DNA from: Saprospiraceae bacterium
GTDB taxonomy: Bacteria > Bacteroidota > Bacteroidia > Chitinophagales > Saprospiraceae
Assembly: GCA_958295895.1 (NCBI GenBank)
Contig: CATQHI010000011.1
Span: forward strand, 1-64,000
Reading direction: 5' to 3'
Length of the DNA stretch: 64,000 nucleotides
Positions 43,456-54,900 of this stretch are shown here, in pieces (position 1 is the stretch's first letter; every line of letters starts with the position of its first letter). Position numbers and translations under genes: made by a program. The notes under the pieces were generated by a model, which saw only the letters and a program-made list of their open reading frames with translations, was not told the origin of the DNA and ran no database searches.

Positions 43456-45126
43456 ATGTACAGCCTCACCACCCTGGAAGCCTTTTACGCGAAGGAAAAC
43501 GCGCAGCCCGACAAACCATTCTTGCACCAACCCTTTGGAGAGCGGTGGGAGACGTATACCTGGGGGGAAGTCGGGCAGATGGCCCGGAAAATAGCGGCCT
43601 ACTTACACGCGCAGGGGCTCAAACCCGGTAGCCATATCGGACTGGTATCGAAGAACTGCCGCGAGTGGATCATCGCCGACCTGGCCATTATGATGGCCGG
43701 TCACGTCAGCGTACCCTTCTTTGCCACCCTGACCGGGGAGCAGATCGCCGAGGTGCTGGAGCTGGGGGACGTGGACCTGCTCTTTGTAGGTAAAACCGAG
43801 GTGTGGGAATCCATGAAAAGCGGGGTGCCGGAAGAAATGCCCGTGATCCGTTTTCCGCACTACGAAGGAAACTCGCGGGTGGAGCGGGGCAAGGCCTGGG
43901 AGGACATCTTGACGGAGTTCGAACCTATGGCAGGTCAGCCGGTGCCGGACCCCGACGGGCTCTGGACGATCATCTTCACCAGCGGTACGACCGGTACGCC
44001 AAAGGGCGTGATGCTGAGTCTCAAAAACCAGATCGCGCTGATGGCCGAGCTCTGGGACCGTAACCCGCTAGCCAATGACTACGACGGCAACAACCGCTAC
44101 TTCTCCTTCCTACCGCTGAACCACGTGGCGGAGCGGGGCACCATCGAGACGATGTGCCTGACGCACGGCGGGGAGATCTTTTTCACCGAGTCCATCGAGC
44201 GCTTCGCCGATAACCTGCGCGATGCCCGGCCTACCTTCTTTTTTGCCGTGCCACGAATCTGGACCAAGCTGCGGCAGGGGGTGCTCAAGAAAATGCCGCA
44301 GGAGAAGCTCGATCGCTTCCTAAAGATTCCGCTGCTATCGTGGTACGTGAAGCGCAAAATTAGGAAGGGATTAGGACTGGATCAGTCCCGCCGTAACGTC
44401 ACCGGAGCCGCGCCGATCCCGCAGGAGACTAAGGACTGGTTTGTCCGTATCGGCATCCCCATCGCCGAGGCCTACGCCATGACCGAGAACGGGGCGGTGG
44501 GCCACATGATCTACCCCGAGCAGGACCGTCCGGGCTCCGTGGGCCAGACGCTGCCGGGTACGGAGTGCAGGCTCGATCCCGAAACCAACGAGGTACTTAC
44601 CCGCGCGCCCTACACCATGGTGGGCTACTACAAGGCCCCGGAGAAAACGGCCGAGGCCATCGACGCCGACGGCTGGCTCCACACCGGTGACCAGGGGCAG
44701 ATCGACGCCGACGGCTTCCTGACCCTGACCGGGCGGGTGAAGGATACCTTTAAGACGGCCAAGGCCAAGTTCATCGTACCGAGCGAGATCGAGGATAAGT
44801 TTGCCGGCAATACGGATATCGATCAGCTCTGTGTACTGGGCCTCGGTATGCCGCAGCCGCTACTGCTCGTGTCGCTTTCGGAAACAACGGAAGCCAAGGA
44901 CCGCGCAGCCGTACGTACAGACCTCGAAACGCAACTGGCTGAGGTCAACGCTAAGCTACCGAGCTACAAAAAACTGGGCGCCCTAGTGGTACTTGACGAG
45001 CCCTTCAGCGTGGAGAATAACATGCTGACGCCGACGCTGAAGGTGAAGCGGCCGCAGGTACACACGGCCTATAAAGACCGAATGGCGGGCTGGATCGAAG
45101 GGAAAGAAGCGGTGGTGTTTCTCTGA
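43456..45126 (+). CDS. long-chain acyl-CoA synthetase (AMP-forming)
   Basis: 556-residue ANL-family ligase that activates fatty acids to acyl-CoA with ATP. Motifs: TIIFTSGTTGTPKGVMLSLK (P-loop), YAMTENGAVGHMI (Y-x-T-E), GWLHTGDQGQIDADGFLTLT (A7/A8) and KFIVPSEIEDKFAG with the C-terminal domain. The usual catalytic Lys near the end lies in TPTLKVKRPQV. It is probably cytoplasmic or membrane-associated. Next to an acyl-CoA dehydrogenase on the opposite strand, consistent with fatty-acid beta-oxidation, but chain length is not deducible. Confidence 0.92.
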   Translation: MYSLTTLEAFYAKENAQPDKPFLHQPFGERWETYTWGEVGQMARKIAAYLHAQGLKPGSHIGLVSKNCREWIIADLAIMMAGHVSVPFFATLTGEQIAEVLELGDVDLLFVGKTEVWESMKSGVPEEMPVIRFPHYEGNSRVERGKAWEDILTEFEPMAGQPVPDPDGLWTIIFTSGTTGTPKGVMLSLKNQIALMAELWDRNPLANDYDGNNRYFSFLPLNHVAERGTIETMCLTHGGEIFFTESIERFADNLRDARPTFFFAVPRIWTKLRQGVLKKMPQEKLDRFLKIPLLSWYVKRKIRKGLGLDQSRRNVTGAAPIPQETKDWFVRIGIPIAEAYAMTENGAVGHMIYPEQDRPGSVGQTLPGTECRLDPETNEVLTRAPYTMVGYYKAPEKTAEAIDADGWLHTGDQGQIDADGFLTLTGRVKDTFKTAKAKFIVPSEIEDKFAGNTDIDQLCVLGLGMPQPLLLVSLSETTEAKDRAAVRTDLETQLAEVNAKLPSYKKLGALVVLDEPFSVENNMLTPTLKVKRPQVHTAYKDRMAGWIEGKEAVVFL

Positions 45127-45173
45127 AATCGGTTTGGCCGCACGTTTTGCCCCCCGCATCAGCCGTCTGGGCA

Positions 45174-46409
45174 TTAGACGTCGGACGCTTTGAAAGCGTA
45201 CGATGCTTGGTGAGCAGCGATCGTATTGCGCCCCAACTGATACATATGCACTTCATCCGGCCCGTCCGCCAGCCGGATGCTGCGGGCGTAGACGTAATAC
45301 TCGGCCAGCGGCAGGTCGCTCGACACCCCCAGTCCCCCGTGCACCTGAATGGCGCGATCAATCACCGTGCAGGCCATGGCCGGGCAGACGATCTTGATCA
45401 TCGCCACCAGGTCCTTAGCCGCCTTGATACCTTCGCGGTCTATACGGTCGGCCGCCGCGAAGGTCAGTAGCCGCGCCTGCTCGATCTCGCAGCGCGAGCG
45501 GGCCACCTCCTGCCGGATGCTACTGAACTTGGCTAGGGGCCGACCGAAGGCCGTGCGCTTCTCCGCTCGCTCGCACATTAGCTCCAGGGAGCGCTGGGCC
45601 GTACCGATCAGCCGCATACAGTGGTGGATACGCCCAGGGCCCAGTCTGCCCTGCGCGATCTCGAAGCCCCTCCCCTCCCCCAGCAGTAGGTTCGTAGCCG
45701 GTACTCGCACATCGGTCAGCTTGATCTCGGCGTGGCCGTGTGGACTGTCCACCGTGCCAAATGCCTCAAGGGGACGCACAACCTCCACTCCGGGGGTATC
45801 GGCCGGCACCAGGATCATGCTCTGCTGCAGGTGCCGCGGGGCTTCCGGAGCGGTCTTTCCCATCACGATGTACAGCTTGCAGTCGGGGTGCATGGCCCCG
45901 GTGCTCCACCACTTGTGCCCGTTGATGACGTAGTCCTCCCCGTCGCGCTCGATTCGGGTGGTGATGTTAGTGGCATCGGAGGAGGCTACGGCGGGCTCGG
46001 TCATGAGGAAGGCCGAGCGGATCTGCCCATCCAGTAGGGGCAGGAGCCACCGCTGTTGCTGCTCTGGTGTACCATACCTGGCCAACACCTCCATATTGCC
46101 GGTATCGGGGGCGTTGCAGTTGAAGACCTCGCTCGCCCAGAGCACGCGACCCATGATTTCGGCCAGGGGGGCGTACTCCAGGTTGGTGAGTCCGGGACTG
46201 AAGTCGCCGTAGTCTTCGGGTAGGAAGAGGTTCCATAGTCCTGCCGCTTTGGCTTTCTCCTTTAGCTCCTCCAGGGGCGGAAAGACCTGCCAGGGGTACT
46301 CGCGGGTGAAGGTTCGGTACTCCGCCTCCAGGGGGTACACCTGCGCCTCCATGAAATCCGTGAGGTGGCGGATGTTGTCGCGGGTGGTATCTGAATGGGT
46401 GAAGTACAA
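45174..46409 (-). CDS. acyl-CoA dehydrogenase family protein
   Basis: 411-residue FAD enzyme catalysing alpha,beta-dehydrogenation of an acyl-CoA. Landmarks: [16 protein letters not shown] (FAD/substrate), [33 protein letters not shown], and the C-terminal [20 protein letters not shown]. This length and the QVYPLEAEY opening resemble ACAD10/11-type dehydrogenases for medium-to-long or hydroxy/branched acyl-CoA. The phosphotransferase at the right edge of the window is the kind of kinase often paired with ACAD11. The start is TTG at 46409; the internal ATG at 46355 is an alternative. Confidence 0.9.
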   Translation of the reverse strand: MYFTHSDTTRDNIRHLTDFMEAQVYPLEAEYRTFTREYPWQVFPPLEELKEKAKAAGLWNLFLPEDYGDFSPGLTNLEYAPLAEIMGRVLWASEVFNCNAPDTGNMEVLARYGTPEQQQRWLLPLLDGQIRSAFLMTEPAVASSDATNITTRIERDGEDYVINGHKWWSTGAMHPDCKLYIVMGKTAPEAPRHLQQSMILVPADTPGVEVVRPLEAFGTVDSPHGHAEIKLTDVRVPATNLLLGEGRGFEIAQGRLGPGRIHHCMRLIGTAQRSLELMCERAEKRTAFGRPLAKFSSIRQEVARSRCEIEQARLLTFAAADRIDREGIKAAKDLVAMIKIVCPAMACTVIDRAIQVHGGLGVSSDLPLAEYYVYARSIRLADGPDEVHMYQLGRNTIAAHQASYAFKASDV

Positions 46410-46487
46410 GTGGCAGGGGATGAGGGGGCAGAGGATTAAAGGTTAGGGGTAAGGTAAGGAACTGCGGTGGTGGGTGCGGGGTGCGTC

Positions 46488-48185
46488 CTACCGGACTACC
46501 GTGCGTAGGGTGTCACTAGGGGCGTAGCCGTAGCGTTGGGCCAGTACTTCCAGGGTGGTGCCGGGTGAGAGGTGGACAGCCGAGGTGTAGGGCTCCCAGC
46601 GCTGACTACCCGCCGGGCGGTAGGCCACGGAGGCTCCCTCCGTAGTAGTCGTCAACGTAACCGCGTCCCCTTTGCCCGACTGCCGTATGCTGGGGGTGGC
46701 GGTTACCGGCTGGACCAAGCCCGGCCACATGGTCTCAGCCTGTTCGGTCTCGGGAGTGAGGAGGTAGTCGCCTACCTCGTCCTGCCACTCGGCCAGTGCA
46801 GCACGCATGCGCGCAAGCCGTTCCGCCTGAGCGGGGTCGCCGGCTAGATTATTGATCTCATAGGGGTCTCGGACCAGGTCATATAGCTCCTCCTCCGGTT
46901 TAGGACCGTGGAGCCAGTACGACTGGGTAGGCGAAAGCTGGCCGGCGGCATCCAGGTCCATGATTTGCTGCATCAGGGGCATCTGGTGTAGGAAGGTGGT
47001 GTACTGTGAGTAGGGCACCTCGGGCCGGTAGTTGCGCACGTAGCGGTAGCGGGCATCGCGCACCGCCCGGCGCGTGTCGTAGCGGTTGTCGATGCGGTCG
47101 CGGGCGGCGAAGACATACTCCCGCGCGGGCTCCCCGAAAATATTCTGCCCCTGCATCCACTCCGGTACCGGCACGCCGGCCAGGGCCAGTACGGTCGATG
47201 CTAGGTCTACCCCACTCACCAGCCGGTCGTCCCGCCCCGGTTGCGCGTGCAGGTAGCGGTAGCGCTCCGGCAGGTAGATCACCAGGGGAATGTGCGTACC
47301 GCTCTCGTACACCCACCGCTTGCCCCGCGGCAGGCAGTCCCCGTGGTCGCTCAGGAAAAAGATGATGGTATTTTCCGCCAGCCCATCCGCTTCGAGCTGG
47401 TCCAGCACGTCGGTGATCTGGCGATCCATCCGGCTGGCGTTGTCGTACAGCCGGGCGATGTGCTGCCGGGCCACCTCGGTATCGGGCAGGTAGGGCGGCA
47501 CGGTGACCGCGGCGGGGTCCACGGTGTACCGCTCGTCGAAGGGCGGCCGCCGCACCACGTCGGGGGCCAGCGTCGTGGAGTCCAGCCCGTACTCCCGAAA
47601 AAACCGCTCTTTAGTCGTATCCGGCCAGATGTTGATCTCGTGGGTGATCTCGAAGGTGTTGTATATGAAAAACGGCCGCTCCCGGTCCGCCGCCGGTCGG
47701 TCACGCCAGCTCGGTCTATCGTTTACCGCATCCCAAATCGCAAACGGCGTACCGAACTGGTAGTCGAGCTTGCGGTAGCTGGCCGTCCAGTACCCCGCCT
47801 GCCGCAGCAGCTCCGGAAAGGCCCTGACGTAGGGCGGCGGCACGGCATTGTAGGCCGGCGGCCCCGGCATCGGGATTACGCTCGGCTGCTGCCGCATGTG
47901 CTGCGTACCGATACTGGTGGGGTACATCCCCGTGATCAGGCTCGACCGGCTCGGCGCGCACACCCCCGAGGTCGTATAGGCCCGGTCGAAGACGATCCCC
48001 CGACGCGCCAGGTCGTCAATACTCGGCGTGTGGGCCAGCGAGTCACCGTAGGCCGCAAAGCGCGGAGAGATGTCCTCGGCCACCAACCATAAGATATTAG
48101 GGCGTTCGGGCGGGGCCGCGGGTGCAGGCCCGGTCGAACGACAGCCGGTCAGCAGTAGCAAAAAGTACAGGGAAAAAAGGCGCAT
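46488..48185 (-). CDS. exported sulfatase (S1 family, sulfamidase-like)
   Basis: 565-residue lipoprotein or exported enzyme (MRLFSLYFLLLLTGC, lipobox LTGC). The formylglycine site reads VCAPSRSSLITG (CxPSR, Cys type). Metal-binding segments: ILWLVAEDISPRFAAYGD and IFFLSDHGDCLPRGKRWVYE. The pattern TGMYPTSIGTQHMRQ is like sulfatases acting on N- or O-sulfated sugars. The C-terminus adds a chitobiase-like beta module (about 495-565; VTLTTTTEGASVAYRPAGS). A maturase (FGE or anSME) is not in the window. It closes the leftward operon with the glycosidase (17 bases apart). Confidence 0.89.
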   Translation of the reverse strand: MRLFSLYFLLLLTGCRSTGPAPAAPPERPNILWLVAEDISPRFAAYGDSLAHTPSIDDLARRGIVFDRAYTTSGVCAPSRSSLITGMYPTSIGTQHMRQQPSVIPMPGPPAYNAVPPPYVRAFPELLRQAGYWTASYRKLDYQFGTPFAIWDAVNDRPSWRDRPAADRERPFFIYNTFEITHEINIWPDTTKERFFREYGLDSTTLAPDVVRRPPFDERYTVDPAAVTVPPYLPDTEVARQHIARLYDNASRMDRQITDVLDQLEADGLAENTIIFFLSDHGDCLPRGKRWVYESGTHIPLVIYLPERYRYLHAQPGRDDRLVSGVDLASTVLALAGVPVPEWMQGQNIFGEPAREYVFAARDRIDNRYDTRRAVRDARYRYVRNYRPEVPYSQYTTFLHQMPLMQQIMDLDAAGQLSPTQSYWLHGPKPEEELYDLVRDPYEINNLAGDPAQAERLARMRAALAEWQDEVGDYLLTPETEQAETMWPGLVQPVTATPSIRQSGKGDAVTLTTTTEGASVAYRPAGSQRWEPYTSAVHLSPGTTLEVLAQRYGYAPSDTLRTVVR

Positions 48186-48201
48186 GATGGGTGCTATTTC
48201 G

Positions 48202-49773
48202 TCAGGGCTGCCCCACCAGCTCAGTTACCGAGGCCGGGGGTAGGATAAGGGTTCCGTCGGATGGATACGTAGTAGTGTGGTCGACGTCGGCCCACCCCAT
48301 GATGGTGCGGTCCAGGGCGGCGCGGTACGTATAGGCCTGGCCGTCGGCAAGTGCCCGCGGCAGGCGCACGGTGCGCTGCTCGCTCCCGTAGTTGAATACG
48401 AGTGCCCGGTTAGTCGCTGCTCCCTGGTACCAGTAGCCCCGTAGACTGGCTACAGTCTGGCCCCGATCATCGGTCAGCAGCGGTGCCTCCGGGTAGTGAA
48501 CCTGACGTACCGACGCTGCCCCGTACGAGCTACGGGCGAATAGTGCGGTGGCCAACCCCGCCGCCGTAAGGGCGTAAGGTTTGACGGCGACCGGACGATC
48601 CAGGAGGTAGCCCGTCTGCCCGGGCTCGGTGTAAATAGTGCCAAACAGCGCCCCGGTGATATTGTGAATCGTAGTCACCGATACCGGGGAGGTAGCGTAC
48701 TCCCCGTAGTACACCGAGAGCAACATGACCTGCGCCCAGCTGCCCAGGACCACGGAGCTGTCGTCGCGCATATTGAACTCGGTAGCCCAGATGTCGGTGC
48801 CGGCCGGCGCATCCAGCTTGCGCCAGCCCGCGGCCCCCGCCCGTGCGGTGGTGAGCAGGTTAGCCAGGGCAGCTGGGTCACGGCGGAGTAGCTCGCGCTC
48901 CCACGCCTGTCGACCGCGCAGGTCCCGTGGTCCACCACGAGTAGCAGTATACGGATTACCCTGCCCCTCCCGGCCGGGCGTAGGGTCGCGGCGTACCATC
49001 CGTCCGTCTAGACCACTAGGGGTGTAGACGTGGTAGGTCACCGCATCGGCGGCCGGGCAGTGCGTTAGTACCCGCCGCGTCCAGCCGATCTGCCGTGGGT
49101 GGCGGTCCAGGTAATTGCCGACAACGGCGCAGCGGGCGGCGGGGAATTCGGCTTTGATGGCCTGGATCCACCGCTGGCAGGTCCGGCCGTAGTCCTCCGG
49201 CGTCGGATAGCGCAGCGTGAAGAAGGGTAGGTCGAAGTAGAATTCATTACCGAGCTCGACGTACTGCACGGGGATCCCCAGGCTATCGGCCCGGCGCAGG
49301 TTGCGCAGGCTGTGCTCCAGGTCCTTACTGAGCATGTTGAGTACCAGGATGGGCACCGACCCGGTCGCGGCGGTTAGCTTGGCTAGGTTTTCCAACGGAT
49401 ACCGCCGCGGGGCAGTAGGTAGTCCCTGGGAGACCACCCAGCCGATCATCAGACTGTCGGGCACGGCCGCGTCGATCCAGCCCGTGTCCCAGTCCCAGTA
49501 GTTAGCTAGCATCCCGGCAGGGTACCGCAGGTGGCGCGCCCCGAGCTCTCCGTAGGCCGCCAGCAACCGGGGATCGTCCCACGGCCGGTCGAAGGCCGCC
49601 AGGTTACCGTTTACTCCCAGCCCGGAGGAGTCTACGGGATACGCGGGCCCTACCTCGACCTCCAGAACGGAAGCGGGAGCGCACGAAAAACCACCTACTA
49701 GCAGGAGCAGCAGGAGGGGCAACGAATGCCCCCCCGGGACAAAGGGGATAGGATGGGAAGGGGCGGCGTTCAT
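48202..49773 (-). CDS. retaining glycoside-hydrolase-like lipoprotein (arabinofuranosidase-like)
   Basis: 523 residues with a lipoprotein signal (lipobox GFSC). A TIM-barrel of clan GH-A type is indicated by PVQYVELGNEFYF (general acid Glu, ELGNE) and DIWATEFNMRDD (nucleophile Glu, TEF). GARHLRYPAGMLANYWDWDT near the start and a C-terminal beta-sandwich also fit GH51/GH79-like enzymes. The precise family is uncertain by eye. It starts 4 bases inside the previous gene's end and precedes the sulfatase by 17 bases, so it likely acts on the same sulfated carbohydrate outside the cytoplasm. Confidence 0.72.
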   Translation of the reverse strand: MNAAPSHPIPFVPGGHSLPLLLLLLVGGFSCAPASVLEVEVGPAYPVDSSGLGVNGNLAAFDRPWDDPRLLAAYGELGARHLRYPAGMLANYWDWDTGWIDAAVPDSLMIGWVVSQGLPTAPRRYPLENLAKLTAATGSVPILVLNMLSKDLEHSLRNLRRADSLGIPVQYVELGNEFYFDLPFFTLRYPTPEDYGRTCQRWIQAIKAEFPAARCAVVGNYLDRHPRQIGWTRRVLTHCPAADAVTYHVYTPSGLDGRMVRRDPTPGREGQGNPYTATRGGPRDLRGRQAWERELLRRDPAALANLLTTARAGAAGWRKLDAPAGTDIWATEFNMRDDSSVVLGSWAQVMLLSVYYGEYATSPVSVTTIHNITGALFGTIYTEPGQTGYLLDRPVAVKPYALTAAGLATALFARSSYGAASVRQVHYPEAPLLTDDRGQTVASLRGYWYQGAATNRALVFNYGSEQRTVRLPRALADGQAYTYRAALDRTIMGWADVDHTTTYPSDGTLILPPASVTELVGQP

Positions 49774-51662
49774 CCCACGGAGTCTTGGAGGGAAAAATTC
49801 AACGTCGTATTCCAGTGCGACTGGTGATGGTGCTTGCCCGCGTGATCCTTGATACCGACATCGAGGCGGTAGTCGTCGACCACCGTATCGAGGCGGATGG
49901 TCAGCACATTGCGGCCCGCCCGGAGGGTAAAGGCCCCGTAGGTCGTAGCCGGCCAGCGTCGCCGCAGGTCCCGGTGCCGTAAGATTTCCTCCCCGTTGAC
50001 CCAGGCGGTCAGGTAGCCGGTGCTACCCAGACAAAGCCAGTGGGTGGTAGCCTCCTCGGCGTGGAGGTAGGTGGTGAGGTAGAGCGTCCGCTCACCCCGA
50101 CCGTAGAAGTAGTCGCTCAGGTCGACTGACATACTAGTGGGCCGTATTACTGCTACCCCAAAGGGTTGCTCGGCGCCTCGCCCGCCGGCAAGCAGCTCCT
50201 CGATTAGCTGCGGGGAGACGAACTCCTCCCCCGGCCCATTCACCCGGTCGTGGTTCATGTACCGCACCGAGGGCAGGCTGCTCATACCGTGGTCGGGGTA
50301 TCGCTCGTCCATCGGTGCTAGGCTACGGTCCTCGCGAATGAAGGGTCCTAGCAGCAACCACTGGCCGTAATCCGGTAGGCCACGGTCATAATGGTAGCTG
50401 TTGCCGTCGATGAATAGGTCGACCGCGTACCGGCGGGTGGGACGGGCGGCGGGCACGTCAGCCCAGTCGATGCGTAGGGTTTCCGTGGTGGTGCGCTCCC
50501 CCGCGACGGTCAGCTGACCGCGTACATCACCGAAGTAGCTGGAGGAAATCAAATAGCTGATCTCCAACATCCCAGTAGTAAGGTTTTCTAGCACCAGGGT
50601 CAGTCCCCCCTCCCGCAACTCGGCGTGAAAAGCGACGGGGCGGTCCGGAGCGGACCAACCGGTGGCGATGCGGCTACCCACCTCACAGGTCCATTCCGCC
50701 AGCTCGGTAAGGGTATCGGGGGTACGGATGCCGGAGACCTCCGGGCTGATGAGTAGCTCGTTACCAACACGCTGTTTCCACCGGGCGGGGATGGCGGCGT
50801 GCCCCCGCAGAATGCCCAGGATAGCCGCGGCCGTAGCCACCACGCAGTCGCTGTCGTGGCCCAAATGCAGCGACTCGATGATGCGGTCGAAGTCCGCCCC
50901 GGCGTGTACCATGGACAGCACCGTAAAGCCGACGTTCATGGGCGCGGAGGTAAAGTCGGCATCGCCGTAGTAGCTCTTAATCTTTGCCGCCGTGGTGGCA
51001 AAGCCATAGGCGGCGTACCAGGCCATAACCCGCCGGACCAACTCGGCGCACACCCCTCCGGCTGGGATCACCGCCAGGGCTTCGGTGAGCACCCGGTCGA
51101 GCGCGTCGTGCACGAAGGCCAGGGCGGCACAGGCCGCGAAGTACTGCTCGGCGTGCACCGAAAAGCCGGTGTGGTCGAGCTCACTATCGATACGGGCATA
51201 ACGGGCCGCTCGGTGGGGCTCCCCGGCAAAAAGCATACCCCAGATCTCGCTGCGGATGGGCGAGCCCATGCTCTGGCTCCAGTACCAGTTGTTGCACCGG
51301 CCGGAGTCGGGGATGTCCAGCCCCAGGCGGATGTTGCGGCTGGCAATGCCGTACTCGTTCCAGGGAAAGGCCACGTGATCGCGCCAGTGGGCGGCAAAGT
51401 CAGCTTGCCGCACCCAGGGGCCCTTACGGTCTACCAGGTCGAGCCAGAGCACCTGCAGGTCCAGATCGTCGTTAGCAAAGTTGGTAGCAAAGAGCTCGTC
51501 CGATAGCTCGATCTGATTGAACACCTTATACCCCTCGATGGGGGCACCCAGAATGCCGCCGGCGCACTTACCCACCCAGCCACCGAGTACCTTATCGTAA
51601 TAGGCGGCAGCGGTGAGGCCGGCGGGGCGGACGGTGGCGGTAGGGGTCTTAGAATCGGTCAT
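49770..51662 (-). CDS. ADP-ribosylglycohydrolase-family protein with C-terminal beta domain
   Basis: About 630 residues. The N-terminal about 360 form an all-helical ADP-ribosylglycohydrolase fold: KVLGGWVGKCAGGILGAPIE, NFANDDLDLQVLWLDLV (an ND-DLDLQ variant of the usual TDDT metal site) and GHDSDCVVATAAAILGILRG (second metal site, DSDC). The C-terminal about 270 residues are beta-rich. There is no signal peptide, so it is probably cytoplasmic. Related PUL-encoded proteins are thought to cleave N- or O-linked ribosyl-like groups, but no substrate is proven. Longer in-frame starts (up to 51818) run into the promoter region; MTDSKTPT at 51662 is chosen, MSFYC at 51677 is possible. Confidence 0.82.
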   Translation of the reverse strand: MTDSKTPTATVRPAGLTAAAYYDKVLGGWVGKCAGGILGAPIEGYKVFNQIELSDELFATNFANDDLDLQVLWLDLVDRKGPWVRQADFAAHWRDHVAFPWNEYGIASRNIRLGLDIPDSGRCNNWYWSQSMGSPIRSEIWGMLFAGEPHRAARYARIDSELDHTGFSVHAEQYFAACAALAFVHDALDRVLTEALAVIPAGGVCAELVRRVMAWYAAYGFATTAAKIKSYYGDADFTSAPMNVGFTVLSMVHAGADFDRIIESLHLGHDSDCVVATAAAILGILRGHAAIPARWKQRVGNELLISPEVSGIRTPDTLTELAEWTCEVGSRIATGWSAPDRPVAFHAELREGGLTLVLENLTTGMLEISYLISSSYFGDVRGQLTVAGERTTTETLRIDWADVPAARPTRRYAVDLFIDGNSYHYDRGLPDYGQWLLLGPFIREDRSLAPMDERYPDHGMSSLPSVRYMNHDRVNGPGEEFVSPQLIEELLAGGRGAEQPFGVAVIRPTSMSVDLSDYFYGRGERTLYLTTYLHAEEATTHWLCLGSTGYLTAWVNGEEILRHRDLRRRWPATTYGAFTLRAGRNVLTIRLDTVVDDYRLDVGIKDHAGKHHHQSHWNTTLNFSLQDSVG

Positions 51663-51985
51663 GCAATAAAAGGACATTGCGGAGGCTACGCCCAAGGTGC
51701 GATCTTTCGACGCGGGAAGAGGTACGAAGGCCGGCCTTTTATCTCCTGATTTGTAAAAGCGCAGCGAAAATTGGGGTGTGCCACGGACTATCGGTAGTTC
51801 GGAAGGCTCAGGGCCCACCGCACAAATGATTGCACCCGCGCGCCGCCGCCCGCCGGAAACGCCGGAAAATGGCAGGTGTTGGGGAGTTATTATGTGTGGA
51901 TTAGCAAATCGAAAGACTTATTCGGGCGCTTTTTTCCAGCTTTGAAGGGCACGCTCACGTCGATCTGCACACAAATCCTTCTCCG
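51663..51985. other. 323-bp divergent intergenic region of the utilisation locus
   Basis: Separates the leftward hydrolase operon and the rightward susC. It is GC-rich on the left and AT-richer from about 51890 (ttattatgtgtggattagc). A tandem 9-bp repeat CGCCGGAAA occurs at 51851-51868. CAGCTTTG (about 51939-51946) is a one-mismatch -7 candidate for susC. No gene, RNA or clear operator palindrome was seen. The AraC regulator of the locus is expected to bind here, by inference. Confidence 0.4.
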
Positions 51986-54900
51986 GTGACCTACCGCACA
52001 CTCTTTACCCTGCTTACCGTACTTACCTACCTCCTGCCGGGGGCACTGCTGGCTCAGCGCGTGGCGGGCACCGTGTACGATACGGATGGTTTTCCACTCA
52101 CGGGCGCCACGGTACAACAGGTGGGTACGACAACGGGTACGCAGACCGACATCGACGGGCGGTTCGATTTACCGGTACAGGGAGAGGCACCGGTGCTACG
52201 GGTGAGCTACCTAGGTTACCTTTCCCGGGAGATCCCGGTCGACGGCCGCGACGAGCTCGAGATCGAACTATCTGAAGATGCCAAGACGCTCGATGAGGTC
52301 GTGGTGATCGGTTACGGTACGCAGACACGTGATAATGTTTCCGGGGCACTGAGTACGATCAGCTCGGAGGCCATCGCGGGCCGGCCGGTAGCTAGCTTTC
52401 AGAGCGCGCTCCAGGGCCAGATCTCGGGGCTACAGATCACGAGCAATAGCGGTGCGCCGGGGGGAGCCAACAATGTGCGCATCCGCGGTACGGGTTCCAT
52501 TACGGGAGGCAGTAACCCGCTCTACGTAGTCGACGGGGTAATTATCCAGACCGGGGTAGGTACGGCCGGCGACCCCTTTGCCACTATCAACCCCAGCGAC
52601 ATCGCCTCGGTGACCGTACTAAAGGATGCCTCGGCGGCAGCCATCTACGGAGCGCGGGCGGCCAACGGCGTGATCATCATCACCACCAAGCGCGGACAGA
52701 GCGGGACACCGAAAATCAGCCTAAACACCTACGTGGGTACCCAGAGCGTAACCAATACGCTGGACCTGCTCAACGCCGAGCAGTACCGGCAGGTCCGCAA
52801 CACGGTGGCCGAAAACAGCGGGGAGGCCCCCATCACCAACCTCGAACCTGGCCGCGCGCTGGCTAACGATACCGACTGGCAGGACGCCATCTTTCAGCGC
52901 GGGGTGATCCAGAACTACGAACTGGCCGCCAGCGGGGGATCGGAAAGCTTCAGCTACTACGCCAGCCTGGGGCACTACGACGAACAGGGTACCATCATAG
53001 GCACTGGACTGGAGCGTACTACCCTACGCATCAACACGGATACGCGAGTCGGGCGCTTTAAATTCGGTAACAGTCTGACGGTAAGCCGCAGTACTACGCA
53101 GCTGGAATACATCGGGCTGGGCAACAGTATTCTGGGCTGGACGCTGCTGAGTCCGCCCACGGTAGCGGTGCGGGACGCAGCCAATATTGGTGGCTTCAGC
53201 GGGTCGACAAATGCCGACGGCGACCCGCGCATCCTCAATCCCGTAGCCGCCCAAACACTGATCGAGCGCGGAGCGACGGTAAACCGCATTCTGGGTAACG
53301 TCTTTGCCGAGTACGAGCTCATCGACGGGCTCAACTACCGCGTCAACCTGGGGGCCGACCAGTCGTCGTACCGCAACCGCACCTTCGCCCCCTTTTTCGA
53401 CCTAGGGACGGGAGAGGCCGTCGTGTCGCTGGAACAAGGAGCGGAGGTGAGCGAAAACCTGGGGGAGAACCTGAGCCTGCTGCTGGAAAACACCCTCAAC
53501 TTTCGGCGCACCCTGTCCGGTCACAGCATCGACCTGCTGGCCGGCTACACGGTGCAGAATACGGAGGTGAGTGGCATCAACGTGCGCACGGTGGGACAAA
53601 ACATCAGCCCCAGTCTACCGGTCATCAGGGGGTCGGCCATCCTGCCCTCGCCGCCGGGGGGCTTCAGCGAGCAGGTGCGCACCGTGTCCTACATCGGCCG
53701 GCTGATGTACGACTACGACGACCGCTACCTAGCCACGGTGAACTTCCGCCGCGATGGCTCGTCGATCTTTACGCGCGATAATTACTTCGACAACTTCTAC
53801 TCCGGCAGCCTGGGCTGGGTGGTGAGCAATGAGGCCTTTATGGACGGTAGCATTTTTTCTACCCTCAAGCTACGGGCCAGCTACGGCTTCCTGGGTAACG
53901 ACCAGATCAACGCCGGGGCTACGCTGGCCCTACTTAATAGCGATGCGCGCTACATTCTGGGAGCCGACCAGGCCATCGTACCGAGCCTGGCTCCCGGCGG
54001 ACTGGTTGCCAACCCCGACCTGGTGTGGGAAAAGCAGCGCCAGCTCGACGTGGGCCTCGACCTGGGGCTGGCTGATGACCGCTTCACCTTGGCGGTAGAC
54101 TACTTCGTCAAAACTTCCGACGACCTACTGCTGAGCTTTCCCCTGCCGGAAGCTACCGGCTTCACGAACATATTTCTCAACGCCGCCGAGGTACGCAACG
54201 CCGGGGTGGAACTGGGGCTGACCTACCGCCACCGCCTGGGCGAACTGACCTACTCGTTCAACGCTAACCTGACGCTGCTGGACAACGAGGTCCTGGCCCT
54301 GACCGAGGGGCTGGAGAGCATCGACCGCAACAGCACCAACGAATTCACCGCCCGCAACCGCATTGAGGTGGGCCAGTCGCTGTTTGCCTTCTACGGCTAC
54401 CGGACCGACGGGGTGTACCAGTCACAGGCCGAGATCGATGCCGGTCCGACGCCCCTGGGCGGTACCCAACCGGGTGACCTGCGGTTCCGGGACGTCAATG
54501 GGGACGGAGCCATTACCGAAGACGACCGCACCTTCATCGGCGATGCCAACCAGGACGTACAGTACGGCTTCGGTCTCAACCTGGGGTACCGGGCCTTCGA
54601 CTTTTCGTTACAGTTTCAGGGGGTAGGCGGTAACCAGATCTGGAACGACACCAAATACCTCACCCAGGCGTACTTCCGGGTGGGTAACCTGAGTACGGAC
54701 GTGCTCGATGCCTGGACGCCCACCAACCCCTCCAACACCCAGCCGCGGGCCGTATCGCCCAACATCGCCAACAACGACGTGGGCTCGGACTTCTTTGTCG
54801 AGGATGGTAGTTACCTACGGCTCAAAAACCTACAGCTGGGTTACACCCTGGGGGAGGACCTCCTCGGTAGTCTACCCCTAGGCTCGGCGCGGTTCTACCT

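Noticed and set aside
50799-51506. Plus-strand open frame of 235 codons within the ADP-ribosylglycohydrolase-family gene
   Set aside because: Antisense shadow; no recognisable domain, and the minus-strand gene has conserved metal-site motifs.
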